This document shows, one piece after another, positions 1-10,822 of a stretch of 64,000 nt of DNA. The first letter of the stretch is position 1, and each line of letters opens with the position of its first letter. Both the position numbers and the translations under genes were made by a program. The notes below the pieces were generated by a model. It saw only the letters and a program-made list of their open reading frames with translations. It was not told where the DNA came from and made no database searches. This DNA is from Nicotiana tabacum (Eukaryota; Streptophyta; Magnoliopsida; Solanales; Solanaceae). The stretch is taken from assembly GCF_000715075.1 (NCBI RefSeq), contig NC_134082.1, positions 194,359,948-194,423,947 on the forward strand, written 5' to 3'.

Positions 1-1677
1 ATAGAAACCATCACCAAGGCATGAAAGATACAACGAAGTCATGATAATCACAATATAAAGACTCACGAGCATGCTAGACACCAACGTATAGATACTCGTC
101 ACCATGCCTATACGTCGTACTCAACAATTACCACATAGCAAATAGGACTCAATTCCTAATCCCTCAAGCTAAGGTTAGGCCAAACACTTACCTCGAACTT
201 TCACGGCCAACTCAATCCTCAAACACCATCTTTCCTTTCGAATTCGGCTCCAAATCAATTTTATCTAGACACAATCGACTTAATAACATCAATAAATGCT
301 AAACAATCCAATTACAATACTTAATTATAGCTTTCTAATCATTCTTCCCAAAAATCCAAAAATCGACCCCGGGCTTGCTTGGTCAAAAATATGAGGTTCG
401 GATGAAAACCCGATCACCCATTCACCCACGAGCCCGAATATATAATTTTTTTTCAAATCCGACCCCAAAACGAGGTCAAATTCCCAAATAATCAAAAAAC
501 CCTAACTCAACCCAAATCGCCCAAGAGGTGTGGAGAAGATAAAGTTTATGAAAAATTGTGGAAATCCCGTAATGTGTTCTGTTTTTAAAACTTAAAATAA
601 CTGGGCGAAAATGGTCTTCGCGTTCGCGACAGGCTCATCCCGTTCGCGATGAGTCAGGCCTGAGAGACCTTCGCATTCGCGCAAGTGGGCTCGCATTCGC
701 GGAGCAGTAACTCCTCGAGCCTTCGCGTTCATGTCCAGGTGGTCGCGTTCGCGTAGGGTATAGTACCCCTCCCCCTGCCCAGGCTATAAGCCTTCATGTT
801 CGCGATACAAGGCTCGCGTTCGCGAAGGGAAGACCCCCCAATGCTTTCCGTTCGCGACTTGGGTTACGCGTTCGCGAAGAAGGAATTTTCCTTCAGCACA
901 AATAACACATCGCGTTCACGAGGGTCCTCCCGCAAACGCGAAGAAGAAAGTATTAGCACACCATAAACTGAAAAAACCTACAATTTTTGAGTTCCAAAAA
1001 CCTTCTAAAACCAATCTGAAACACACTCGAGCCCTCGAGGCTCAAAATCAAACATATGTACTAACTCAATAACATCATACGGACTTATCCGTACGATCAA
1101 ATCACCAAAATAACCTCAATAACAACGAATTAAACCTCAAAATCAATGAAATATTTCAAAACTTCTTAAAGCATCAAACTTTGCATTTAAGGTCCGAATC
1201 ACGTCAAACGGATTCTGTTTCTTACCAAACTTCATAGAGTTATCTTAGACCACATATAAGACATGTACCGGGCACCAGAACCAAAACACGGGCCCGATAC
1301 CAACATGTTCTAATAAAAATTTATTTCAAATTCCTTTAAACAATTTTAGAAAATAATTTTTCTTTAAAAATTTATTTCTTGGGTTTGGGACCTCGGAATT
1401 CGATTCTGAGCATACGCCCAAGTCCCATATTTTCTTCCGGACCCTCCGGGATTGTCAAATCACGGGTTCGGATCAGTTTACCCAAAACGTTGACCAAAGT
1501 CAAATTTATTCATTTTATAGTCAAAATTTATCATTTTTCACAGATTTTCACATATAATCTTACCGGTTACGTACTCGGACTGCGCACACAAATTGAGGTG
1601 ATGCTAAATGAGGTTTTCAAGGCCTCAGAAACACAGAATTCAATTTAAAAGCAAGTGATGAGCCTTTTGGGTCATCA
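1..1677 (-). mobile_element. Ty3/Gypsy LTR, family A, minus strand (left part outside the window)
   Basis: This stretch is the reverse complement of the LTR at 39155-40760. Shared landmarks include the terminal block reading TGATGACCCAAAAGG on the minus strand, the 'ccttgaaaacctcat' block next to it, and the segment with 'gtacgacgtataggcatgg'. The LTR starts (minus sense) at 1677 and runs off the left edge, so its length, target duplication and any internal domain cannot be seen. It interrupts Copia-1 directly after the RNase H coding end. Short reading frames inside it have no family resemblance and are ignored. It could be a solo LTR or one end of a full element. Confidence 0.8.
600..950. 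repeat. CpG-dense TTCGCG-type minisatellite in the family-A LTR
   Basis: About a dozen imperfect copies of a CGCGTTCGCGA-like core (also cattcgcg, gttcgcgac) spaced roughly 20-35 bp apart, in otherwise AT-rich sequence. The equivalent position in the plus-strand LTR (39885-40045) carries a different but also CpG-rich array (gcggccgcggt type). The block therefore turns over faster than the rest of the LTR. Confidence 0.75.
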
Positions 1678-1687
1678 CACCAGGTCC

Positions 1688-3640
1688 TTAGTTGAGCTTG
1701 ATCAACCCCAACTCCAGACGATTTCTTTCAAAATGTTCCTTGCTCAGTGCCTTGGTGAAGATGTTTGCTGCCTGGTCCTCCGTCTTCCAGAACTTCATAC
1801 AAATCGGAACCTTTTCAATATTATCCCTCAAGGAGTGATGTTGCACATGAATGTGCTTTGTCCTCTTGTGTTGTACCAGGTTCAAGCTATAAATACACCA
1901 AAGTCTTCAAGATGTTGCTTGATCTATAGTGATTGAGCACAGCACGAGGCAACTGCAACATATTCTGCTTCAACTATTGATAGAGCTACGGAGTTTTGTT
2001 TCCTTGTACCCCATGAGATAAAACATGATCTAAGGAAATTAGCCATTCTAGCTGTGCTTTTCCTGTCCACCAGATAGCCTGCATAATCAGTGTCAGCATA
2101 ACCAATAAGGTTGAAATTGTCACCTGAAGGATAGTATAGAACCAGGTTCTATGTCCCCTTAAAATATCTCAGAATTCTCTTAGCAACTTTCAGATGAGAT
2201 TCCTTAGAATTTGATTGGAACCTTGCACATATCCCACACTAAATACAATGTTTGACCTGTTGGCAGTAAGGTAGAGTAGAGATCCAATGATTCCCCTTTG
2301 ATGCTTCCATATTAAACCTTTTCAAGAGTTCTTTGATACATTTCTGCTGACTGATACACGTTCCCTTTATGGACTACTTCACTTGAAGACCCAGGAAGAC
2401 ATTCAGTTCCCTCATCATACTCATTTCAAACTCACTTCCCATTAGTTTAGCAAATTCTTCACATAATGAGTCAGTTATAGCTCCAAATTTGATGTCATCC
2501 ACATAAATCTAAACAATGAGCAGGTTCCTTCCCCTTTTCTTCAAAGATAATGTATTGACAATCTTTCCTCTTGTGAAGCCATTTTCTAAGAGAAACTTGG
2601 ATAGTCTCTCGTACCAGCTCTAGGGGCCTGATTCAATCTGTACAGTGCCTTATCCAATTTGAATACATGTTCAAGATGTACATGACGTTCAAAAGCCTGG
2701 AGATAACTTGATATAGACTTCTTCCTTGAGAGAATCATTTAGGAAGACACTCTTCACATCCATTTGGAATAGGGTGAATTCCATATGTGAAGCAAAGGAA
2801 ATGAGGATCCTAGTAGCTTCCATGCGAGCTACTGGGGAAAAAGTCTCGTCATAATCGATCCATTCCCCCTGATTGTATACTTGGACAACAAGACTTGCTT
2901 TGTTCCTTGTAGTATTTCCATGTTCATCCAGCTTATTCCTGAATACCCACCTGGTCCCTATGATGGTTCTGTCTAAGGGTCTAGGTACCAGGTGCCATAC
3001 CTTGTTTCTTTTAAATTGATGTAGTTCCTCTTGCATCGCAATGTATTTCCCTGCACTCCTTGATCTGTTACTTGTGGAGTGCCTTGCACTGCATCTCCAA
3101 CTCTTTCTTCAGCTTCAGTGGTAGTAATTAGGGTACCAGGTTCCTCTTGAGAAGTGGAAGAGGATGTGACATTGTCTTCACTTGCCTCCTTCATCTGGCT
3201 CATCATATCAGCCTTGCCATTTGAAACATTAGATATTTCCCTTAGTACATGCATCACACACTCTGTGTTTCTTGAAATTTGACTTGAACATGCCACGAAT
3301 TAGGTCCTTCTTGACTAATTTGTTCAGTAGCGTGAAACTTGCATGACCCAGCCTTTTGTGCCATAGCTGAGCATTATCATTAACAGCACTCAGACAGCTA
3401 AGATCTCCTTGTCACAAATTTGGGAAAAACCCAGCAAGATATACTTCAACCTCTTCACAAAGTACGCATGTTCAATAAAGTGGAAAAGAGACTTCCCTAT
3501 CCTTCCACCTCCTAGAATGTATCCCTTCTTGCCATTTTCAAAGGATATACTCCCTCCTTGCAGGGCCTTCAGTGAAAGAAAATCATTTGTACTTCCAGTC
3601 ATGAGTTTCGAGCAGTCCCTATCCATGTACCATTATTGAC
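1688..3640 (-). pseudogene. Copia-1 pol pseudogene (protease, integrase N-terminus, RT, RNase H)
   Basis: Read on the minus strand from 3640 downward. The protease site is degenerate: 'WYMDRDCSKLMTG' stands where the family has an Asp-Ser-Gly triad. A GAG-pre-integrase/HHCC region follows ('LWHKRLGHASFTLLNKL', then 'VCDAC' near 3290), and the sequence then jumps into the acidic linker that normally follows integrase, so the D,D,E core is deleted. RT is recognisable from 'WVFRNKLDEHGN' (about 2920) through 'FQMDVKSVFLNDSLKEEVY' (about 2730) and a YVDD box near 2510. RNase H ends with 'HIHVQHHSLRD' and 'FTKALSKEHFE'. Several frameshifts and stops interrupt it. It cannot encode a working polyprotein. 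Confidence 0.8.
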
Positions 3641-3829
3641 TGCTCCCTTTCACTGTTCCATGTATATTAAATCAATGATTAGACTTAGGAACCCAAGCCA
3701 GCTTGGGTCCTTGTAATGATAGAACGAGCGGATCAAACTTCTTTTTGCCCATGCAGCCAACACATATTTTCTTTTCAAGGAACCAGGTTCCTCATCAGTA
3801 TGCCTCTTTTCAATAAAAACTTTGTTTTT

Positions 3830-4967
3830 CTATAAAGACTTAATTTTAACTTCACACGAGTCCTTGTAATGACCAGTTTGACCATATTGAGAGCACAACC
3901 TATTATCAGCCACAGTTACATACTTCCTCTGGGGATTATAGGAGGTTTTAGCCTTTTGGAACCCGATGCCTTGCCTATTTCCACCATTACTCCTGTACAT
4001 AGACGTTATTACATCAGAAGACCGGGTCCATTTAAGTGACTTATCAATATTATTTTTAGCCCTTTTTAAATCCTCCTGAAGTTGTCTATTCTTTTCAAGC
4101 TCAGCAACAAGATTTGTTTTAACTTTCTTAAGCTCACTCTCAAGCTCAAGTTGAGCCTTACTAGCCACTTCCTCTCTCTCAGTGTTGTCCATCCATTTTT
4201 TTGTTTGTTTTTTCAACAAGTTATGTTTTCTAGTTACTTCTTCCACTTGTTCCCTTAAATCTACAATGGAAACTACCATATCATCCCTTTATTGCTTAGT
4301 AGCTACAATTTTCTCTACTAGAATATTCTTTTCTTTGCTTAGGTTCTCTATGGTTTCCTTCAAGTCAACAACCACTACCATCAAATCATCTCTAGATTGT
4401 TTAGCATCTCCTAGATCTATGATTAGGGAATCTTTATCATTAACAAAACTATAATATGTATCAATTAGAACATTTGCTAATGCCATCAATTTCTTCGAAG
4501 AGTAGGACTTTAGATTTTTCTGAACATCAATGAAATTTACCTCATCATTGTCATCCTCATCGGACTGAGCTATCAACGCAAATAACGAAGCATATTCCTT
4601 TGCTTCATTTTCCACTGTCATCATGGAGCTCCTTCATGTATCTGGTTCCTCTTCTGATTCGCTGGAGGAGTCTCCCCATGCAGCAAGAGCTTACTTCACA
4701 AGCACTTTTTTGCCTGAATTGTTTATTAAGAACCGGGTTCCTTTTTGCTACTTTATCAGAGTTGTGTTTGTAATGCTCTTGTTTCAGAAGTGGGCACTCT
4801 TTGATGAAATGCCCTGGTTTTCTGCACTTGTGACAACAGACATTTCCTTTGAAATTCTTGCTGGAACTTCCTTTCTTTGTGATCCCACCATTTTTATGAC
4901 CCACCTTCTGAAATCTTTGTGGTTTATTGGTTGATTGACTTTCGTCGAAGTTTGGTGGAGCAGCCAT
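3830..4967 (-). pseudogene. Copia-1 gag pseudogene with coiled coil and two zinc knuckles
   Basis: The start is the ATG at 4967 ('MAAPPNFDESQST'), the usual gag N-terminus of this lineage. After about 20 residues it jumps straight to the nucleocapsid region, so the central gag domain is deleted. The first zinc knuckle (about 4850-4810) is intact in CX2CX4HX4C form: 'CHKCRKPGHFIKEC'. A frameshifted acidic and coiled-coil region follows (about 4620-4000, rich in Glu, Lys and Leu heptads). The second knuckle near 3890 reads 'CSQYGQTGHYKDSC', where the second Cys is Tyr. Gag would package element RNA; this copy is not functional. Confidence 0.75.
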
Positions 4968-5006
4968 GTAGATCCTTTATAGGTATTAACCTTTTAGAAA
5001 GAACCT

Positions 5007-5018
5007 GCTCTGATACAA
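5007..5018 (-). other. Copia-1 primer-binding site (tRNA-iMet type)
   Basis: On the minus strand this reads TTGTATCAGAGC, one base from the usual TGGTATCAGAGC that pairs with initiator tRNA-Met. It lies 2 bp after the LTR end (...TTTCTAACA), which fixes the LTR/internal boundary. Confidence 0.8.
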
Positions 5019-5020
5019 AT

Positions 5021-6658
5021 TGTTAGAAACTAAGCGTCCACCAGACTATATAAAGAACCGGGTTCTCTATGAGTTTCCACTGAAAATACTGATTAACCAA
5101 ACTGTATAGCGATCTGGTCCTATATCAGTTTCCATAGTGCTAACTACTAAACCAATATGTAAATTAGACACAAGATAAGTTCCTACTGTATAGAGAATCA
5201 GGTTCTCTAATTGTTCCCATAGTAGCTCGGTAGTAGATAAAGAACACAGAAGATTTTTACTTGAAAAAACCCCGACTCAAGGGGACAAAAACCATGACCT
5301 ACACTTGTAGGATTTCAACTTCACTAACTTCTAAACACCTATTACAAGCCACTTTGTAATGACTCTATTACAAAGAATTCAACTCAAATAACTTGTGGTA
5401 CTCTTACCACAAGCCACTTTGTGACTCCCTAGTTACAAAAACTTTAACTAACTTGTGATGCTCTCACCACAAGCCACTTTGTCACTCTATAGTTACAAAG
5501 GCTTTTACTTACTCTAACTTGTAATTACACTATTACAAGCCACTTTGTAACTCTCTAGTTACAAAGACTTTAACTTATGACTACACCTAGTCATAACATA
5601 AACTGGAGAGTTTACGAATTTTGGGTTTCCTAAAAATAGCTTCTAAGAAAGCAAGATAGGAGTTACAATGAAGAACATATAACAAAGTCTCAACAAACCT
5701 AAGGACTTAAGATATCTTCAATCTTGGATCCGGTCCTTGAGGTTGCAGGAGCTTTGTTCTTGAGAGAGGTGTTTGCTGGCACTTGAGAGAATATTTCCTT
5801 TTCTGATTTTTCAAGTGTTGAGAAGAATGTCTTGTGCCTTGCACCAGGTTTATACTACAAAAGACATCACCTTAGTGATGTCAAATCTTGGTTAGTACAT
5901 GCCTCTTCTCAATGGGAAGTGACTGTTGCACTGTCTGCTACACTGTTGCGTGTAAAGTTGCAGGTAGTCACTTTCTGCAGTTGCTTTCCAACTATACAGT
6001 TGACTTATACTTCTGTCAGGGGAACACCAAGGGATCAGGTCCCTAATCTGGTTCTTGTGAATCTAAGGGTACACTGCCCAGATTACCTTGAGTCGATTAA
6101 CTTGAATGATTGTACAAGGCATGCTTTAGGTCCTACATCTGGTTCTCTCATGAAGTAAGTTATTTTACCTTCCTTGATTATATTTATACATGTGTGACAT
6201 CACTTACAATGATGTAAGCAATGTAGGTAAAAAGGCTTCCACAGAAAGTTGACTTATTGCACTGTTCCTGTACAATAGCGTGTGCATGCAACAACTTTCC
6301 TGCTGGAGAGTTGACTTCATACAGTCTCCTCAGGAACTGGTAGGGACCTGTTCCCTCAGCTGTTCCTTCCACACTTCCTCACTTGAGTCATTGTTATCAG
6401 CTTTGAGTACCAGGTTCTTTTCTTTCTTTGGTTCTCTTCTTTCACTGTCTATCTTCCTCTTCATGTCGTAGGTCTTCAGATTTCCAACCAGCTATTCTAT
6501 GGTCAGCTCCTACAAGTCCTTTGATTCAGTAATAACATTCACCTTGCTTTTCCAAGGGCTGGATCCCAACCTAGAACTTTGTAATCTCAAGGTCTTGTAA
6601 ATGTATAACAGGTTCCTTATCTGGTTATGGATGGTAAGTTCGTTAGATCATCAAAACA
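5021..6658 (-). repeat. Copia-1 5' LTR (about 1.64 kb)
   Basis: Bounded on the inner side by the primer-binding site; on the minus strand it ends ...CTAACA. The proposed outer end starts TGTTTTGATGATC at 6658. There is no second LTR in the window, so the outer boundary is inferred from the TG...CA rule and family resemblance, and no target duplication could be tested. It contains the hairpin array at 5352-5595 and several accaggttc-like motifs. Short reading frames here (for example around 5832-6158) have no recognisable domain. Confidence 0.6.
5352..5595. repeat. Tandem array of short hairpins in the Copia-1 LTR
   Basis: Eight perfect or near-perfect inverted repeats with 8-9 bp arms and 4-6 nt loops follow one another: 5352-5375, 5392-5413, 5417-5440, 5452-5473, 5477-5500, 5518-5539, 5543-5566 and 5576-5595. 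Two classes alternate: CTTGTnnn...nnnACAAG and CTTTGTnAC...GTTACAAAG. Arm bases change together between copies (AAT/ATT, GGT/ACC). The unit repeats about every 60-65 bp. Confidence 0.85.
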
Positions 6659-7568
6659 TAAAGTAAAGTACTTATGCCCAAGGTACTTGTAACCTATCAT
6701 TTTATCCATTCATGTCTGCAGCTACTTCATAATTTCTTCTGTGATAAATACTATTCCTTTTATCACTCTGGTCGATAAGAGGTTACCTTCTCTGCAATTT
6801 AGTAATTTTGTCCAACAAAAGTTATTTTATTATCTTTTAGAACATTAACAAATATACATATATAAGAATATAAACATTTGATTATTAAAAAAATATCTCA
6901 AAATTTGAACATTAAACAATTAAGATTTTATTTTCTTAAGAGCTCAGTGTGTGTGTGTGTGTTTATTCTTTTTTGGCTATTATTAGTAGTTGCTTGTATG
7001 GTGATGAATTAAATGGAAAAAATAATACCAAAAAATAAATCCAATAAAGATAAGAGGGTAGCTAATTGTATTCATTTGAAGGTTGTATTTAGATTGCGTT
7101 TGGTAAGGATAGATGCTTTTGGTGATATTTTGTATGTGTTGATTGAAAAAGCTTTCAGGTATTTAAAAAAATGGCTTCTTACAATAAATAATTGAAGTTA
7201 GTTTAGCCTTTTAGACTTTAGAGTGGACTATATTTTCCTTGTTTCTAAATTATGAATTAGCCACAAGAAGAGAAAGATTACCATATGTGCATGACAACTC
7301 CATAGTTTTATTCTTTTTGAATTCTTTAACTTTTTTATATGTTGAAATAGTTTAAATAATTGTTAGCTGCGACTATTTTGTTTGTTGAGAAATCATTAAT
7401 TAATTTGAATTATATGAACATTTAAGAAGCTATTCAAATTTAATTAGTATATTTAAAGACTTATATTATTTAGAATAGGGATTAATGTGAGATTTTGAGT
7501 GTTAAATAACTAGTTTAAATAAATCAATTTACTTTAAATATCTCATTTATAGATTTCTATTTGTGTAG
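6659..7568 (+). other. AT-rich region upstream of TNPD; no gene seen
   Basis: AT-rich, with a (GT)8 microsatellite at 6947-6962 and no recognisable coding domain. A splice-acceptor-like 'tttgtgtag' lies immediately before the ATG at 7569, so part of it may be 5' leader or intron of TNPD. A 60-codon frame at 7013-7195 shows no family similarity and is not called. Confidence 0.45.
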
Positions 7569-10174
7569 ATGGAATTTGTGCATCATAGATGGATGTATAA
7601 TAGGAATCATCCTAATCGTGCGGGGTTGAGGGATGAAACCCCATCAGGGGTTGCTGAATTTATTGTTAAGGCTCAAACACTTGATGATTTTCTTATTGGA
7701 GGAAGGATTAGGTGTCCTTGTGTGAAATATAAATGTTTTAAGTTATTGAAATCATACGAAGTTAAAGTCCATCTCTACAAGAAAGGGTTTGTAGAAAATT
7801 ATCATATATGGACTGCTCATAGGGAGAATCATGCTAGTTTAGATGATGCTAACTTTCATAATTCTTTTGGTGGTGAGGGTAACCCCATTGCGGAGCATAA
7901 TGTTGAAAATTCTCGATACAATAAAATGATAAGGGATGCTTTTGGGATGTTTTATGGGGTTCAATCCGAACCAAATGATGAGGCTAAGCATTTCTATGAA
8001 CAATTACTAGAAGCTAATCGTCCATTGTATGAAGGCTCGGTACATTCCAAGTTGTCTATTGCGGTTAGATTGCTAAGTATTAAATCGGATAGTTCTATTT
8101 CCCAAGTGGGCATGGATTCTATTATTGGGCTTATGAATGAACTTAATCCGAGTAACATTGACTTACCAAAAGATTTCTACACTGCTAAAAAATTAGTTTC
8201 TAAGTTGGGTCTTTCATCAGAGAGAATTGATTGTTGTGAGAAAGGTTACATGTTGTTCTATAAGGATGACACATCTCTAGAGAACTGTAAATTTTGTAAT
8301 CAACCTCGTTTTAAGGAAGTCACTAATGCCAATACAAAAAAGAAAGTTCCAGTTAAAGTGATGCATTACTTACCTCTTATATCTAGGTTAAAGAGGTTGT
8401 ATGCATCAATGAGCTCTACTCCTCATATAAGATGGCACTACGAACATAGAAGGCCACCTGGTATACTCTGACATCCGTCAGATGGAGAAGCGTGGAAGCA
8501 TTTTGATAGGGTGTTCCCCGAGTTTGCCAGTAAACCAAGAAACATTAGGTTGAGATTATACGTAGATGGATTTACTCCATTTGCAGTCTCTGCTGCACCA
8601 TATTCATGTTGGCCAGTGTTCGTTACTCCGTATAATCTTCCGCCTGAGTTGTGTATGACAAGTCCATATCTGTTCCTAACTTGTATTGTTCCAGGTCCAC
8701 ACAATCCGAAAAGTTTGATTGATGTATACTTGCAGCCTTTGATTGATGAGTTACAATTATTACGACATCAAGGTGTGGAAACATATGATATATCAACCAA
8801 ACAAAACTTCAGATTGCATGCTGCTTTGATGTGGACTATAAATAATTTTCCTGCTTATGGAATGTTGTCCGGGTGGTCGACTGCTGGAAAGTTAACTTGC
8901 CCTTGTTGTACGGAAGACACTAAAGCATTTACTTTGAAATATGGAGGTAAAAATACATGGTTCGACTGCCACCGTATATTCTTGCCAATGAATCATGAAT
9001 TTAGGCGAAATACAAGTGCATTTATGAAGAACCGAACTGATTTTGAGGAGCCACCTGCCTGCTTGTGTTCAGAAGAAATTTGGAACAGAGTAAAGGATAT
9101 GCCTAAAGTAACAGAGTCTACACTATCTAAGATACCAGGTTATGGTGTCACACACAACTGGACTAAACAGAGCATATTTTGGGAATTACCTTATTGGAAG
9201 CACAATCTTCTTCGGCATAATCTAGACGTCATGCATATCGAGAAGAATTTTTTTGACAACTTGTTTAACACTATTATGGATGTTACTAACAAGACCAAAG
9301 ATAACTTGAAGGCCAGGATGGACTTAAAGGAATATTGTAGGCGAAGTGAGTTGTATCTGACATACTTTAACAAAAAGATTCAGAAGCCCAAAGCCAGTTA
9401 CACGTTCACCTTGGATGAGAGAAGAAAGATTTATAGTTGGGTTAACAATTTGAGGATGCCTGATGGGTAAGCATTAAATTTATCCAGGTGTGTTGACATG
9501 AAAGAAAGGAAGTTGGCGTCAATGAAAAGCCATGATTGTCATATTTTCATGGAAGCGTTGATTCCTATTGCGTTCAATGCATTGCCTGATTGAATATGGA
9601 AACCGATTACAGAGGTAAGTTGTTTTTTCAAGTATTTGTGTTCTAGCACATTGAGGGTGGAGAACTTAATTTATATGGAGAGTAACATTATCTTAACTTT
9701 AAACAAGCTGGCAAAAATTTTCCCTCTTGGTTTTTTTTATGTAATGGAACATCTTCCAATTCACCTTGAACAAGAGGCACGACTTGGAGGGCCAGTTCAA
9801 TGTAGATGGATGTATCCCTTCGAGAGGTAATGAAATTTAATCATTTACCTTTTGTATTTTCTTTAAAAATTATTTCATCTAAAAACAACGCTATGCAGGA
9901 CTATTGGCAAATGTAAACGGACAATAAAAAATAGATCAAGAATTGAAGGTTCGATATGCGAGGCATATATGGCTAAAGAAACATCTTATTTATGTTCATA
10001 CTATTTTGAACATGATGTGCCATGTTTGAGAAATAGACCGAATCGGCATGACGATGGAGGCGAAATCGATCCTTTGGCACCATCATTTTCCATTTTTAAT
10101 CAACCAGGTAAAGGAGGTCCAAACAATAGACCAAAGCGAAGGTTGTCTAAGATGGAGCTAAAGTAAGCTACAAC
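7569..10174 (+). pseudogene. CACTA transposase TNPD/tnp2, N-terminal and central part
   Basis: The ATG at 7569 follows an acceptor-like site. Domain order matches plant tnp2: transposase-associated domain (about 7590-7830, with 'WMYNRNHP' and a 'CPCVKYKC' zinc-like motif), Transposase_21 core (about 8450-9470, with 'DGFTPFAVSAAPYSCWPV', 'KLTCPCCTEDT' and 'HNLDVMHIEKNFFDNL'), then DUF4218 (about 9600-10090, with 'MEHLPIHLEQEARLGGPVQ' and 'MYPFER'). The frame from 7569 to 9826 is continuous except for stops at 8469, 9468 and 9591. A GT-AG intron fits 9827-9898. A further TAA at 10164 replaces a Gln codon (ELKQATTHV in relatives). The hAT element interrupts the exon at 10175. The product would cut and join CACTA ends; this copy is dead. 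Confidence 0.88.
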
Positions 10175-10330
10175 TATGGCTGTCCAACGGGACGGGATGG
10201 GACGGTACGGGACCAAATTAAGGGGATGGGACGACATTTAAGCGGGATGGAGGCAGGACGGGACGAAATGTTCGTCCCATCCCGTCCCGCTAACAAACGG
10301 GATGGGACGGGACGGGACGGGTTCGTGGGC
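10175..10330. repeat. Left subterminal GGGACGGGA array of the hAT element
   Basis: About ten imperfect copies of gggacggga / gggatggga, plus one inverted block (cccatcccgtcccgc) at about 10275-10290. Dense subterminal motifs are transposase-binding sites in other hAT elements; here that role is inferred. Confidence 0.8.
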
Positions 10331-10822
10331 CTTAAGAGTATTTTTTTTTTTAAAAAAAACGTCTAGTTTTTTTAAATTTACTATGCTTTTAAAGTTTGCA
10401 ACGGCTAGATTTTTGACTTATTTAATAAACTTAAATGTTACTATGTTAAAATGAAAATTAGAAAACTAAGTAAAGAATTATAAAATATTAAAACAAAAGA
10501 CTTGTAATGAAATATTCTAGTAATTATAAATTTATAATAGAGTTATAATTTATTTAATATAATTTCAAAGTATTAACTATTAAGTAACTAAGACAATTCA
10601 TAAATAAAATTCAACGCTTAGAGCCTTTTATTTTATTAATAGAACTTTCAAATCTCAAATACAAATATAATTCTTTTGAAGAGCACCTAATCTACGCAGC
10701 CACCTTCTAGGAAGGGTTCTGTTTGAACTAGGCCTCTTAGTAGCCAATTACAAATTATCATACTAATATTTGTAAGCTCCTATATATCTTCTTTGTAACT
10801 TATCAATAACATCTCTCGGACA

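Larger units (their letters stand above)
1678..6658 (-). mobile_element. Copia-1: SIRE/Maximus-like Ty1/Copia remnant, minus strand
   Basis: In minus orientation the order is LTR (6658-5021), primer-binding site (5018-5007), gag (4967-3830), protease remnant, integrase zinc-finger remnant, reverse transcriptase and RNase H (to about 1688). The 3' LTR is missing because the family-A Gypsy LTR begins right after RNase H. The long LTR, the gag start 'MAAPPNF' and the long coiled-coil gag C-terminus with zinc knuckles are typical of the SIRE/Maximus lineage (family knowledge). Two large internal deletions removed the centre of gag and the integrase core. The outer boundary at 6658 rests on a TGTTTTGATGATC start and is less certain than the inner one. 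Confidence 0.75.

Noticed and set aside
5310..5600. CRISPR-like regular spacing of repeats
   Set aside because: Units are imperfect tandem hairpins without unique spacers, in a plant retrotransposon LTR. The same applies to 41110-41410.
9467..9487. Intron in TNPD starting at GTAAGC (9467)
   Set aside because: The only nearby acceptor would make a 21-bp intron, and the frame continues through with family residues (LNLSRCVD). A Tyr-to-stop change explains the TAA at 9468.
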